NCBI RefSeq assembly: GCF_030287445.1
Contig: NZ_JASVWB010000002.1
Location: 2,914,001 to 2,978,000, forward strand
Reading direction: 5' to 3'
From: Streptomyces sp. ALI-76-A
GTDB taxonomy: Bacteria; Actinomycetota; Actinomycetes; Streptomycetales; Streptomycetaceae
Length of the DNA stretch: 64,000 nt
The notes below the pieces were generated by a model. That model saw nothing but the letters and a program-made list of their open reading frames with translations, was not told where the DNA came from and made no database searches. The position numbers and the translations under genes are program-made. Shown in pieces: positions 26,406 through 35,841 of this stretch; within the stretch, counting starts at the first letter, position 1, and each line of letters begins with the position of its first letter.

Positions 26406-26459
26406 AGACGGAGCGTCTCGCCGGACAGTTGAGACGTCAAAGCGAGACGATACGTCTCG
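26406..26459. promoter_or_regulatory. Two palindromic operators in the divergent tetR promoter
   Basis: AGACG-GAG-CGTCT (26406-26418) and CGAGACG-ATA-CGTCTCG (26443-26459) share the half-site AGACG with a 3-base centre and lie 37 bases apart. TTGACA at 26400-26405 is a good -35 box on the plus strand directly beside the first. This is a typical TetR operator layout. Confidence 0.7.
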
Positions 26460-26488
26460 TCACTGCGTCGAGAGCGGGAGGACACCTC

Positions 26489-26683
26489 ATGACCCGAGGT
26501 GGAGCAGGAAACATGCTGGGCGTCGGCGGCACCCGGAAGAAGCTCGGCCGCGACGCCCTGCGCGGGGGCGAGCGCGGCGGCCGGATCGGCGGCGGACTGG
26601 ATGCCCGGGCTCAGAAGCGGGAGCTGCTGCGCAGGCTCCAGGAGAAGCGGCAGGAGGTGGTCAGCGGCGACGGATCGTCGTGA
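26489..26683 (+). CDS. DUF6243-like small basic protein
   Basis: A 64-residue Gly/Arg-rich protein of the family that begins MTRGGAGNMLGVGGTRKKL and contains GGRIGGGLDARAQK and a basic helix RRLQEKR. Such proteins are common in Streptomyces with no assigned role. The ATG at 26489 follows GGGAGGAC. Its promoter region carries the TetR palindromes. Its stop codon abuts, without a gap, the stop of the convergent methyltransferase gene. Confidence 0.8.
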   Translation: MTRGGAGNMLGVGGTRKKLGRDALRGGERGGRIGGGLDARAQKRELLRRLQEKRQEVVSGDGSS

Positions 26684-27685
26684 TCAGGGCCGGTCCCGGC
26701 GGTCCGCCGGGGGCCAGGCGTCGCCCCAGTCCGCGTCGCGGGCCGCCTTGTAGAGGTCGCCGTGGCGTTTGGTGACCGTGCGGCGGCCGAGCTTCTCGTC
26801 GGGCTCGCACAGGTCGAGCAGGACCTGCCCCTTGCGGATCTGCGGGCGCCGGATCACCCGGGAGGGGGCCGGCGCCACCGGGAGGCGGGCGGCGGCGACG
26901 TAGGCGAACTTCTCGTCCTCGTAGGCGAGGGAGCCGCCCTTGACCTGGCGGTGCAGGGAGGAGCGGCTGACCCGGGCCGAGAAGTGGCACCAGTCCTCGC
27001 CGGGGACGATGGGGCAGGCGGCGCTGTGCGGGCAGGGCGCCGCGACCTGGAGGCCGGCGGCGATCAGCCGGTCGCGGGCCTCGATCACCCGGGCGTAGCC
27101 GTCGGGGGTGCCGGGTTCGACGATCACCACGGCCTGGGCGGCGGCCGCGGCGGCGTCGACGAGGGCGGCGCGGTCGGGGGCGGTGAGTTCGTTGAGGACG
27201 TACGACACGGTGACGAGATCGGTGCTCTCGATGGTGAGCGCCGCTCCGATCCGAGAGCGCTGCCAACGGACGTCGCGCAGGGCCGGGTGGGCGGCGGCGA
27301 TCTCCCGGCCGAGGGCCAGGGCGGGTTCGGCCCAGTCGAGCACGGTGACCGGGCGTGCGCCGTCCCAGGTGGCGCTGACGGCCCAGGTGGCGGCGCCGGT
27401 ACCGCCGCCGACGTCGACGTGGCTGCCGGGGGCCCACCCCGGTACGGCGTCCGCGAACGCCTCAAGCGCCGAGCGCACCGCCTCGAAGGTCGCGGGCATG
27501 CGGTAGGCGGCGTACGCGGCGACGTCGGCGCGGTCGCGGAGGATGGGGCTGTCGGTCGGGGTGGCGCCCCGGTAGCTGGCGATGAGCCGCTCCACGGCTT
27601 GCGCGGCCTGCCTGGGCGGAAGCCCGTCGAGCAGGGTGGCGAGAGCGGTGCGCAGGGTCTCGGCCGGGGATACGGGGGCGTTCAC
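26684..27685 (-). CDS. Rsm22-type small ribosomal subunit methyltransferase family protein
   Basis: A 333-residue SAM-dependent methyltransferase of the Rsm22 group, related to mitochondrial ribosome assembly factors. Motif I is HVDVGGGTGAATWAV, near residue 90. The family's cysteine cluster is visible as CPHSAACPIVPGEDWCHF, probably for an Fe-S cluster, and SYVLNEL is a conserved motif. The C-terminus has KRHGDLYK. Function in bacteria is not established; the rRNA link is from family naming. Confidence 0.85.
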   Translation of the reverse strand: MNAPVSPAETLRTALATLLDGLPPRQAAQAVERLIASYRGATPTDSPILRDRADVAAYAAYRMPATFEAVRSALEAFADAVPGWAPGSHVDVGGGTGAATWAVSATWDGARPVTVLDWAEPALALGREIAAAHPALRDVRWQRSRIGAALTIESTDLVTVSYVLNELTAPDRAALVDAAAAAAQAVVIVEPGTPDGYARVIEARDRLIAAGLQVAAPCPHSAACPIVPGEDWCHFSARVSRSSLHRQVKGGSLAYEDEKFAYVAAARLPVAPAPSRVIRRPQIRKGQVLLDLCEPDEKLGRRTVTKRHGDLYKAARDADWGDAWPPADRRDRP

Positions 27686-27844
27686 CCGCTGATTCTACGG
27701 GCGCCGCGCACGGGTGGGGTCTCGCCGGGCTCCGCCACCTCGCCGGCGGCACCGTTCACCGGACCGGTGCCGCGGGGCCGGGACGTCCCCCGGCTTCCGC
27801 TCACGCAGACCGGCCGGCTGTCCGGAGCCGGCGGTCCCCGGAGG

Positions 27845-29143
27845 TCAGGACGCCGGTGTCGGTGAGGGGGACGCGTCGGTGAGGTCCGCCCCGGTGTCGG
27901 CATGCCGCCGGGAGTGCCCGACGCCGTGCCAGTCCAGGCACATGATGGTGGCGTCGTCCTGGAGGTGACCCTCGTGCGCGGCGACGACCTTCGCGATCAC
28001 CGTGCGGGCGGCCTCCCGCGGATGCAGGCCGCCGGTGCGCACGATGAGGCCCTCCAGGTCCACGTCGCTGGCGCTGTGCTCCAGCATCCCGTCGGTGAAC
28101 ATGAACAGCCGGTCGCCGGCCCGCAGATCCAGCCGCTGGACCCGGTAGGTGTGCGGGAAGCGGAAGCCGAACGGCATGTCGACCTCGACCCTGAGCTGTT
28201 CCACCTTCCCCTCGCGCAGCCGCAGCGGCCACGGGTGGCCCGCGTTGATGAACTCGACACCGCCGTCGAGCAGGCTGATGCGCAGGAGCTGGCCGGTGAC
28301 GTACCCCTGCCTTCCGTGCTCGAGCATCGTCTGGTGCGCCTGCCGGGCCTGTTCGGCCAGATCGGCGCCCGCCCGCCTGGCCCCGCGCAGCGCGCCCACG
28401 GCGAGGGTGGCGAGCAGCGCGGCGTCGACGTCGTGGCCCATCGCGTCGGTGACGGACAGCTGGACGGTGTCGCGGTCGATCACGTAGTCGAAGGTGTCGC
28501 CTCCGACATGGTCGGCGGGTTCCAGTGCTCCGGCGACCGTGAACTGCGCGGCCTCACAGGCGAGGGACGAGGGGAGCAGCCGGTGCTGGATCTCCGCGGC
28601 CAGACTCAGCGGCCGGGTGCGGCGGCCCCACTGGTAGACGTCGGTGTACGACCGGTTCGCGATGACGATGTAGGCCAGTGCGTGCGCGGTCTCGCCGATC
28701 TCCCGCATCGCGGCCTCGTCGGGCGCCGAGGAGAGGAAGAGCTCCAGCAGACCGATGGCGTCTCCCCGGTTGGTGACCGGGGCCACGACCCGCACCGTCC
28801 GCGCGCCGTCCCCGGCCTCCACGGCCGGCTGCTGGGTCCGGATCACCTCGTCGTACAGGGTGCCGGGCAGGTTGATGCGCCGGGCCGGTTCGTCGGTCTC
28901 CACGTCCCCGGCGGCGCCGAGACGCACGACTGACGTACCGGTGAAGTCCATGATGAGGAAGGAGACCCTGGTCGCGTCGAGGCGCTGTCTGAGCATGTGG
29001 GCGACGACGTCGAGCGATTCCACCGGTGGCGCGGCCTCCGCCGCGGCCAGCGCCCCGGCGAGCCCGACCGGCCGGGGGCGGTCGTCGTCCGGGGGAAGCC
29101 AGGAGTCGGTCCCCCGGTCAGTGTCCGGCCGATGCGCGCTCAC
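27845..29143 (-). CDS. SpoIIE-type PP2C phosphatase with GAF sensor domain
   Basis: A 432-residue serine phosphatase. Residues about 40-175 look like a GAF domain (LDATRVSFLIMDF...). The PPM/SpoIIE catalytic domain follows, with GGDTFDYV, VTDAMGHDVDAALLAT, GHPWPLRL and FTDGMLEHS providing the metal-binding Asp residues. Such proteins dephosphorylate anti-anti-sigma factors to activate alternative sigma factors in Streptomyces. The GTG at 29143 (MSAHRPD) follows GGGAGA; an upstream GTG/ATG at 29176 is less likely. No partner switch genes are adjacent. Confidence 0.88.
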   Translation of the reverse strand: MSAHRPDTDRGTDSWLPPDDDRPRPVGLAGALAAAEAAPPVESLDVVAHMLRQRLDATRVSFLIMDFTGTSVVRLGAAGDVETDEPARRINLPGTLYDEVIRTQQPAVEAGDGARTVRVVAPVTNRGDAIGLLELFLSSAPDEAAMREIGETAHALAYIVIANRSYTDVYQWGRRTRPLSLAAEIQHRLLPSSLACEAAQFTVAGALEPADHVGGDTFDYVIDRDTVQLSVTDAMGHDVDAALLATLAVGALRGARRAGADLAEQARQAHQTMLEHGRQGYVTGQLLRISLLDGGVEFINAGHPWPLRLREGKVEQLRVEVDMPFGFRFPHTYRVQRLDLRAGDRLFMFTDGMLEHSASDVDLEGLIVRTGGLHPREAARTVIAKVVAAHEGHLQDDATIMCLDWHGVGHSRRHADTGADLTDASPSPTPAS

Positions 29144-29389
29144 CTGATGCGTCTCCCGTTGTCTGATCGCCCGCACTCATCCCGCCGGAGAAGACCGGAA
29201 GCCGACGGGCCGACGGGCCGACGGTGACCACGTGCCCGGGCACGCGTCGTTCCGCACCGCCGAGTCCGCGCCCTCTTCGGCCCGCACAGACCGTACCCCC
29301 TGCCCGGCTCCCGCGGGCCGGAGAGGTGAGTGCTCGTCCGGCCGCTTCGCCACCCTGGCATCCCCCGCCCCTACATGCATCCCCCGCCC

Positions 29390-30520
29390 CTACATCCCCC
29401 GCACCGCCCGCGCCAGCCGCGTCGCCGCCGCCGCTCTGGGTCTGCTGTCCGGGGCCCGCCTTCGGGGGTGCACCGTGTTCGCCAGGAGGACCAGGAAGGT
29501 GTCCGTGGCGCGGTCCAGGACCAGCGAGGTGCCCGTGAACCCCGTGTGGCCCGCGGCTCCCCGGCCGGCCAGTTCGCCCATGAACCAGGGCTGGTCCAGG
29601 GCGAAGCCCAGTCCCGGCGGGGTCAGCAGCAGTTCGACGAAGTCCGGGCCGAGGATGCGGGCGGGACCGTACGCGCCGCCCGCGAGCAGGGCGCGGCAGA
29701 GGACCGCGAGGTCCCGGCCGGTCGAGAAGAGGCCCGCGTGACCGGCCACGCCGCCCAGCGCCCAGGCGTTCTCGTCGTGGACCTCGCCCCGCAGCATGCC
29801 CCGGTCGGCCTTGGCCCACGGCCGCCGCTGGTCCTCCGTGGCCGCCGCGCCGGGGCACGGGCCGAAGCGGGTCGCCGTCATGCCCAGCGGGCGGGTGATG
29901 CCGTCGTGGACGAGGACGTCCAGGGTGCGGCCGGTGACGCGTTCCAGGACGTACTGGAGCAGGAGCGGGTTGAGGTCGGAGTAGGTGTAGGTGCCGGGTA
30001 CGCCGATCGGGCGCTCCGCGCGCAGTAACCGCAGGCGTTCCTCGGCGTCGGCGCAGTCGTACAGCGGGAGTTCGGGCCGCAGCCCGGAGGTGTGCGTGAG
30101 CAGCTCCCTCACGGTGATGCCGTGCTCGGCGGCGGCCCGGAAGTCCGGCAGGTACGCGCCGACCCGCGCGTCGATGCCCAGCGTGCCCCGCTCGATCTGC
30201 TGCACGGCGGCGACCGCGGTGCACAGCTTGGTGAGGGAGGCCAGGTCGAAGGGGGTGCCGACGGTCATGGGAACGCGCGCGTCGGGCGGCAGTTCCACGC
30301 CCGTGTCCGTCGCGGGGTCGTAGGAGGCATGGCGGACGGCCCAGCCCGCCGCCTCCTCGACGGCGATCACCGGGCCGCGCCCGGCCACCACCACGGCGCC
30401 CGCCGCCCAGGGGCGCTCGCCGGCGGTGAGGCCGTGGATCTCCCGGACCAGGTGACGCAGCTCCTCGGGGTCGAGTCCGGCTCGTTCCGGTGTGTCGTGG
30501 CGCAGTCTCGGTGCGCTCAG
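29390..30520 (-). CDS. Serine hydrolase, beta-lactamase/class C PBP family (probable CTG start)
   Basis: A 376-residue beta-lactamase-like serine hydrolase (esterase or peptidase). LASLTKLCTA carries the SxxK nucleophile/lysine pair, YSDLN is the Tyr-x-Asn motif, and HTGFTGTS is the third (HxG-type) motif. The downstream part matches the family length only if translation begins upstream of the first GTG (30394). The frame extends back to a CTG at 30520 that overlaps the stop of the exporter gene as CTGA and is preceded by GGGAGGAG, so CTG is the probable start. It is translationally coupled to the Bcr/CflA exporter. Confidence 0.85.
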   Translation of the reverse strand: MSAPRLRHDTPERAGLDPEELRHLVREIHGLTAGERPWAAGAVVVAGRGPVIAVEEAAGWAVRHASYDPATDTGVELPPDARVPMTVGTPFDLASLTKLCTAVAAVQQIERGTLGIDARVGAYLPDFRAAAEHGITVRELLTHTSGLRPELPLYDCADAEERLRLLRAERPIGVPGTYTYSDLNPLLLQYVLERVTGRTLDVLVHDGITRPLGMTATRFGPCPGAAATEDQRRPWAKADRGMLRGEVHDENAWALGGVAGHAGLFSTGRDLAVLCRALLAGGAYGPARILGPDFVELLLTPPGLGFALDQPWFMGELAGRGAAGHTGFTGTSLVLDRATDTFLVLLANTVHPRRRAPDSRPRAAAATRLARAVRGM

Positions 30521-31890
30521 TTCTCCTCCCCCGGGCTCCCGGCGTCACGCGGACGGGCGGGACCCCCGCCCTCCACGGTCGCACGCGCGTTCCAGGGACG
30601 GCACAGTCCCACGAAGCAGGCGGCCGCCACCAGTACGGCGCCCAGTTGGACGAGCGCCATCGGTACGGCGGTGTCCTCGCCGGCGATCCCGACCAGCGGC
30701 GCGGCGACGGCGCCGACGAGGAAGGACGAGGTGCCCAGCAGCGCGGAGGCGGCGCCCGCGGAGTGGTCGACGCGCATCAGGGCGAGCGCCTGGGCGTTGG
30801 GCATCGTCACGGCGATCGCGGACATCACCACGAACAGCGCGGCCGAGACCGGCACCAGCCCCACCTCGCCGAAGACGCCCGTCGACATCAGCAGCAGCGC
30901 GGTCGCGGCGAGCCCGAGGGCGACGAGGCCGGCGGCGAGCACCTTGTCCAGGCTGACCCGGCCGACCAGCAGCTTGCCGTTGATCTGGCCCATGATCACC
31001 AGCCCGACCGAGTTGGCGCCGAACAGGAGGCTGAACGTCTGCGGGGAGGCGCCGTAGATCTCCTGGATGACGAACGGGGACGCCGAGATGTAGGCGAAGA
31101 CCACGACGAAGGCGAAGCTTCCGGTGAGGACGTATCCGGTGAAGACGCGGTCGGCGAGCAGGCTCCGCATGGCGCGCAGGGCCTCGCCGACGCCGCCGCC
31201 GTGCCGGTCGGCCGGTGCCAGGGTCTCTGGCAGCCGGGTCCACACCAGGACGGTGAGCGCGATCCCGATCCCCGTCAGGACGACGAACACGCCCCGCCAG
31301 TCCGTCACCCGCAGGACCTGCCCGCCGATGAGCGGCGCGACGATCGGGGCGACCCCGGAGACCAGCATGAGCTGGGAGAAGAACCGGGCCATGGCCACGC
31401 CCTCGTACAGGTCGCGTACGACGGCCCGCGCGATGACTATCCCCGCCGCGCCCGCGAGGCCCTGCACCAGCCGGAACGCGACGAGGAGTTCGACGCTGGG
31501 CGCGAGGGCGCACACGGCGGTGGCGGCGACGTAGATCATGAGGCCGATGAGCAGGGGGCGCCGGCGGCCCCACCGGTCGCTCATCGGGCCGACCACGATC
31601 TGGCCGAGCGCCATGCCGACCAGGCAGGCGGTGAGGGTGAGCTGGACGGTCGCGGCGGGCGCGGAGAGGGACCTGGTGACCGCCGGGAGGGCGGGCAGGT
31701 ACATGTCCATCGCCAGCGGGGGCGTCGCGGTGAGGCCGCCGAGGACGAGGGTGACCAGGAAACCCGTGCGGCGCGGGCCGGCGAGCGGATCGGCGGGGGC
31801 TTCCCCGTTCGGCCCGGTCGGCGGTTCGGCGGCCTGGTGCGATGCGGCCTGTGGCGACTCCTGCGGTGTCGGTGCCCCGCGCTCGGGCAT
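30517..31890 (-). CDS. Bcr/CflA family multidrug MFS exporter
   Basis: A 457-residue 12-helix exporter of the Bcr/CflA subgroup. Diagnostic pieces are MDMYLPALPAV in the first helix, GPMSDRWGRRRPLL (motif A) and FRLVQGLAGAAGIVIARAVVRD (motif B and C region). A 40-residue hydrophilic, Ala/Pro/Glu-rich N-terminus precedes the first helix. It is transcribed toward the serine hydrolase with a 4-base overlap, and the pair could handle a common compound, for example exporting and hydrolysing an antibiotic; that link is inference. Confidence 0.9.
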   Translation of the reverse strand: MPERGAPTPQESPQAASHQAAEPPTGPNGEAPADPLAGPRRTGFLVTLVLGGLTATPPLAMDMYLPALPAVTRSLSAPAATVQLTLTACLVGMALGQIVVGPMSDRWGRRRPLLIGLMIYVAATAVCALAPSVELLVAFRLVQGLAGAAGIVIARAVVRDLYEGVAMARFFSQLMLVSGVAPIVAPLIGGQVLRVTDWRGVFVVLTGIGIALTVLVWTRLPETLAPADRHGGGVGEALRAMRSLLADRVFTGYVLTGSFAFVVVFAYISASPFVIQEIYGASPQTFSLLFGANSVGLVIMGQINGKLLVGRVSLDKVLAAGLVALGLAATALLLMSTGVFGEVGLVPVSAALFVVMSAIAVTMPNAQALALMRVDHSAGAASALLGTSSFLVGAVAAPLVGIAGEDTAVPMALVQLGAVLVAAACFVGLCRPWNARATVEGGGPARPRDAGSPGEEN

Positions 31891-31977
31891 GTGCCCCTCC
31901 CTCTTCGAGTGATCCGCCGCCTATGCTCTCAGCTCGTACGCAGTGCCGAGGGTCAGGTGAGCGAGGGTGGGGCCGGG

Positions 31978-33012
31978 ATGACGGAGAAGAGCGTGCGCTG
32001 GGGGATCCTGGCGACGGGTGGGATCGCCGCGGCGTTCACCGCGGACCTGGTGGACCTGCCGGACGCCGAGGTGGTCGCGGTGGCCTCGCGGACCGAGGAG
32101 TCGGCCAAGGCGTTCGCGGACCGGTTCGGGATACCGCGGGCGTACGGCGACTGGGAGTCGCTCGCGCACGACGAGGACGTCGACGTCGTGTACGTGGCCA
32201 CCCCGCACGCGGCGCACCGCGCGGCGGCCGGCCTGTGTCTGACGGCCGGGCGGAACGTGCTGTGCGAGAAGGCGTTCACGCTGAACGCGCGGGAGGCCGA
32301 GGAACTGGTCGCGCTGGCCAGGGAGCGCGGGAGCTTCCTGATGGAGGCCATGTGGATGTACTGCAACCCGCTGATCCTGCGGCTGGCCGGCCTGGTGCGG
32401 GACGGCGCGATCGGCGAGGTGCGCACGGTGCACGCCGACTTCGGGCTGGCGGGGCCGTTCCCGCCCTCGCACCGGCTGCGTGACCCGGCTCAGGGCGGGG
32501 GCGCGCTGCTGGATCTGGGCGTGTACCCGGTGTCGTTCGCGCAGCTGCTGCTCGGGGAGCCGTCGGACATCGCGGCGCGAGCGGTGCTCTCCGAGGAGGG
32601 CGTCGACCTACAGACCGGAGCACTGCTCTCCTGGGAGAGCGGCGCTCTGGCTTCGGTGCACTGCTCCATCACCGGCGGCACCGCCACCACCGCCTCCGTC
32701 ACCGGCTCCCAGGGCCGCATCGACATCCCGTACGGCTTCTTCCACACCGACCGCTTCGTGCTGCACCGCGACGGCCGCGACCCGGAGGAGTTCACGGCCG
32801 GACCGGAGGACGGCACCCGGGCCGGCCTCAAGCACGAGGCCCGCGAGGTGATGCGGGCCCTGCGGGCCGGCGAGACCGAGTCCCCGCTCGTCCCGCTCGA
32901 CGGCACCCTCGCCGTGATGCGGACGCTCGACGCGATCCGGGACCGCGTCGGCGTCCGCTACCCGGGAGAGGCCCCGGACCAGGACCCCTCGGCCACGCTC
33001 ACGCCGGCGTGA
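31978..33012 (+). CDS. Gfo/Idh/MocA family oxidoreductase
   Basis: A 344-residue NAD(P)-dependent dehydrogenase. The N-terminal Rossmann domain shows WGILATGGIAAAF and AVASRTEESAKAFADRFG. The catalytic lysine lies in LCEKAFTLN, where most relatives have EKP; the Ala is a tolerated variant in the dihydrodiol-dehydrogenase-like group. The middle motif GGGALLDLGVYPVSFAQLLLG confirms that group. The substrate is probably a sugar or cyclic diol but cannot be defined. Its 3' end overlaps the convergent phoD remnant by 14 bases. Confidence 0.92.
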   Translation: MTEKSVRWGILATGGIAAAFTADLVDLPDAEVVAVASRTEESAKAFADRFGIPRAYGDWESLAHDEDVDVVYVATPHAAHRAAAGLCLTAGRNVLCEKAFTLNAREAEELVALARERGSFLMEAMWMYCNPLILRLAGLVRDGAIGEVRTVHADFGLAGPFPPSHRLRDPAQGGGALLDLGVYPVSFAQLLLGEPSDIAARAVLSEEGVDLQTGALLSWESGALASVHCSITGGTATTASVTGSQGRIDIPYGFFHTDRFVLHRDGRDPEEFTAGPEDGTRAGLKHEAREVMRALRAGETESPLVPLDGTLAVMRTLDAIRDRVGVRYPGEAPDQDPSATLTPA

Positions 33013-34655
33013 GCCCCGGCCGCCCCACCTGGGTCACGAAGGACGCGGCCGTCGTGACGGGCGCCCCGGGCGTCGTCACGTACGGCACGGTCCGGAAGTC
33101 GGCCCGTGCCTGTTCCCGGCCCAGCGTGACCGTCACATAGCCGCGCCGGCCGTTGTAGAACCTCAGGTGCGGGTTGGCGGACATGTAGGTGTTCCAGTTC
33201 GCGGGCCGGTCGGCGCCGTCCCGGCCGCTGGAGATCGAGGTCGTCACGATCTCCGTGCCCAGCGTCCGCGAGTCCGGGTCGTCGACGTCGTCCTTGATGT
33301 CGAAGGCGTACGCGGAGTGCACGTCCCCGCTGAGCACCATCAGGTTCTCGACACCGGCCGCCTTCGCTCCGGCCAGGACCCGGTCGCGGGAGGCCCGGTA
33401 GCCGTCCCAGGCGTCCATCGACACCCGGGACGGCGTGGTCAGGTCCATGTTCCGCCGGGCGAACAGGACCTGCTGCGGCACGACGTTCCACAGCGCCCGC
33501 GAGGAACGCCACCCGTCCAAAAGCCAGCGCTCCTGCGTCGCGCCGGTCATCGTGCGCGCCGGATCGTCGGACTCGGGGCCGGGCACGTGCGCGGCGTCGC
33601 CGTACGCCTGGTCCGAGCGGTACTGGCGGGTGTCCAGGACGTCGAACTGGGCGCCGGCCCCAGTGCAGACGGCGGTACAGCCGCATGTCGGGGCCCTCGG
33701 GCCGCTGGGGGCGGCGCAGCGGCTGGTTCTCCCAGTAGGCGCGGTAGGCGGCGGCGCGGCGCAGCAGGAACTCCTCCGGCGGGACGCTGTTCTCGGGGAT
33801 GCCGTCGGCGTAGTTGTTCTCGGTCTCGTGGTCGTCCCAGGTGACGACGAAGGGGTGCGCGGCGTGGGCGGCGCGCAGGTCGGGGTCGGACTTGAACAGG
33901 GCGTAGCGCAGGCGGTAGTCCTCCAGCGTGACCGTCTCCCGGTCGAAGACGGCCGGGAGCGTGCGGTCGGTGTAGTTCCGTTGGCCGCCGGCCGCGTTGA
34001 CCGCGTACTCGTACAGGTAGTCGCCGAGATGGAAGACGAGGTCGACGTCGTCCTGGGCGAGATGCGCGTACGGGGTGTAGTAGCCGTCGTGGTACGCCTG
34101 GCAGGAGACGGCGGCCAGGGTGAGGGCCGGGGTGCGGCTGCCGGCGGCCGGAGCGGTGCGGGTGCGGCCGGTCTCGCTGATCCAGCCGCCCACGCGGAAG
34201 CGGTAGTGGAGGACCCGGCCGGGGTCGAGGTGGTTCACCTCGACGTGGACCGTGTGGTGGAACTCGGGGTGCGCGACGGCCGTCCCGCGTCGGGCGATCC
34301 GGCGGAATCCCTCGTCGTGCGCCAGCTCCCAGTGCACCCGCACCCGTTGGGCCGGCAGGCCGCCGTCGGGCTGGTACGGGGCCGGGGCCAGCCGGGTCCA
34401 CAGGAGCACGGAGCCGGGCTGCGGGTCGCCGGAGGCCACCCCGAGGGTGAAGGGGTTCTCGGTGATCCGCGCGGCGTCCAGCTCGGCGGCGCTCGCCGTG
34501 CCGGCGGCCGGCAGGTTCACCGAGAACGCGAGCGCGGCGGCGGCGGCGGCGGCGCCGGTCAGGAAGCGGCGGCGGTTCAGGTGCCGGGCGGCGGCGCGGA
34601 GTTCGGGGTCGTGCCCCCACGGGGCACGCTGTGACGGGCGGGTGTCGAGTGTCAT
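32999..34655 (-). pseudogene. phoD: PhoD-type alkaline phosphatase, frameshifted
   Basis: The gene encodes a Tat-exported phosphodiesterase/phosphatase of the PhoD family. The signal contains NRRRFLTGAAAAA, followed by LGVASGDPQPGSVLLWTRL, the metal-site pieces HLGDYLYEY and TWDDHETENNYADG, and after the break LSGDVHSAYAFD. The frame changes at about 33658-33661, within RLHWG/AQFDVLDTRQYR: one extra base or two missing bases relative to an intact gene. All catalytic motifs survive in two frames, so the lesion is recent or a sequencing error in a C-run. Without repair the product would lose the last third. Confidence 0.85.
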
Positions 34656-34801
34656 CCGGTCCTCCCCTGACTGGTGGATGCAGGAGGCAATTGGAGTGGC
34701 CCGGGACGACTCCTGATGGGCGTGTACACAACAGCCGGATGGCGGACGGATGAGTTCCGTGCGGCGGACCCCGCCCGGTCCCTCCCGTACGCTGCGGGCC
34801 C

Positions 34802-35578
34802 ATGAATGCCATGGAAACTGCGGAGAATTCGAGGATCGCGGTGGTGACCGGCGCCGGTTCCGGCATCGGCCGCGCGGTCGCCCTGGAACTCATGCGCGCG
34901 GGCTGGTCGGTGGCGTTGGCGGGCCGCCGGACCGGGACACTGGAGGAGACGGCGGGGCTGGCGCCCGAAGGCGCCTCGGCATCGGTCGCCGTACGCACGG
35001 ACGTGTCACGGCCCGAGGACGTGGCCGCGCTGTTCGCCGCCACCGTGGACCGCTTCGGGCGCGTGGACCTGCTGTTCAACAACGCGGGGACGTTCGGCCC
35101 GGGCGGGGTGCCGGTCGAGGAGCTCAGCTACGACGCCTGGCGGCACGTGGTGGACACCAACCTCAACGGGGCGTTCCTGTGCGCGCAGGCGGCGTTCCGG
35201 CAGATGAAGGAGCAGGACCCGCGGGGCGGCCGGATCATCAACAACGGCTCGGTCTCCGCCCACACACCCCGGCCGCACTCGGTCGCCTACACCGCGACCA
35301 AGCACGCGCTGACCGGACTGACCAAGTCGCTGTCCCTGGACGGGCGTCCGTACGGCATCGCGGTCGGGCAGATCGACATCGGCAACGCGGCCACCGACAT
35401 GACCGAGCGGATGCGCGGCGGCGTCCTCCAGGCCAACGGGTCGGTCACGCCCGAGCCCGTGATGGACGTGGCCGATGTGGCGCGCACGGTCCGGCACATG
35501 GCGGAGTTGCCGCTGGAGGCGAATGTGCAGTTCGCGACGGTGCTGGCCACGACGATGCCGTACGTGGGACGCGGCTGA
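34802..35578 (+). CDS. Short-chain dehydrogenase/reductase
   Basis: A 258-residue classical [11 protein letters not shown] is the cofactor loop, NNAG the structural motif, and the catalytic triad is Ser (NNGSVSA), Tyr and Lys (YTATKHA). No Asp follows strand 2 ([11 protein letters not shown] has Arg-Arg), which favours NADPH. The ATG at 34802 has no clear Shine-Dalgarno. It is divergent from phoD and monocistronic; its substrate is unknown. Confidence 0.92.
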   Translation: MNAMETAENSRIAVVTGAGSGIGRAVALELMRAGWSVALAGRRTGTLEETAGLAPEGASASVAVRTDVSRPEDVAALFAATVDRFGRVDLLFNNAGTFGPGGVPVEELSYDAWRHVVDTNLNGAFLCAQAAFRQMKEQDPRGGRIINNGSVSAHTPRPHSVAYTATKHALTGLTKSLSLDGRPYGIAVGQIDIGNAATDMTERMRGGVLQANGSVTPEPVMDVADVARTVRHMAELPLEANVQFATVLATTMPYVGRG

Positions 35579-35735
35579 GCCTCGGGGCCGTCAGGAGTTG
35601 AAGAGGCAACCTCCCCAAACGGAATGGTGAACTCCATAGCAAAAGTCCCGGTGGTGGGCTTATGCTCTTTCTCGCCTCCACAAGAGCTTCACACTTGGAG
35701 GTCACAGCTTCCGTCGACCGCTCCCGAGGGGGGAG

Positions 35736-35819
35736 GCGGCAGCCGTTCCACCGCGCCGGGTGGGGGCCGACTTCGCGCGGGACCGCGAGGCGGGCATCGG
35801 CGGGTGGAACGGCTGCCGC
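35736..35819. repeat. 17-bp perfect inverted repeat with 50-bp spacer
   Basis: GCGGCAGCCGTTCCACC (35736-35752) and its exact complement (35803-35819) enclose 50 bases, lying 23 bases beyond the aldo-keto reductase stop and downstream of the SDR. It could form a long bidirectional terminator stem or be a relic of a mobile element's ends. The rest of the 263-bp spacer shows no supported gene. Confidence 0.7.
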
Positions 35820-35841
35820 GTACGTCAGTCCCGGCCGAACC

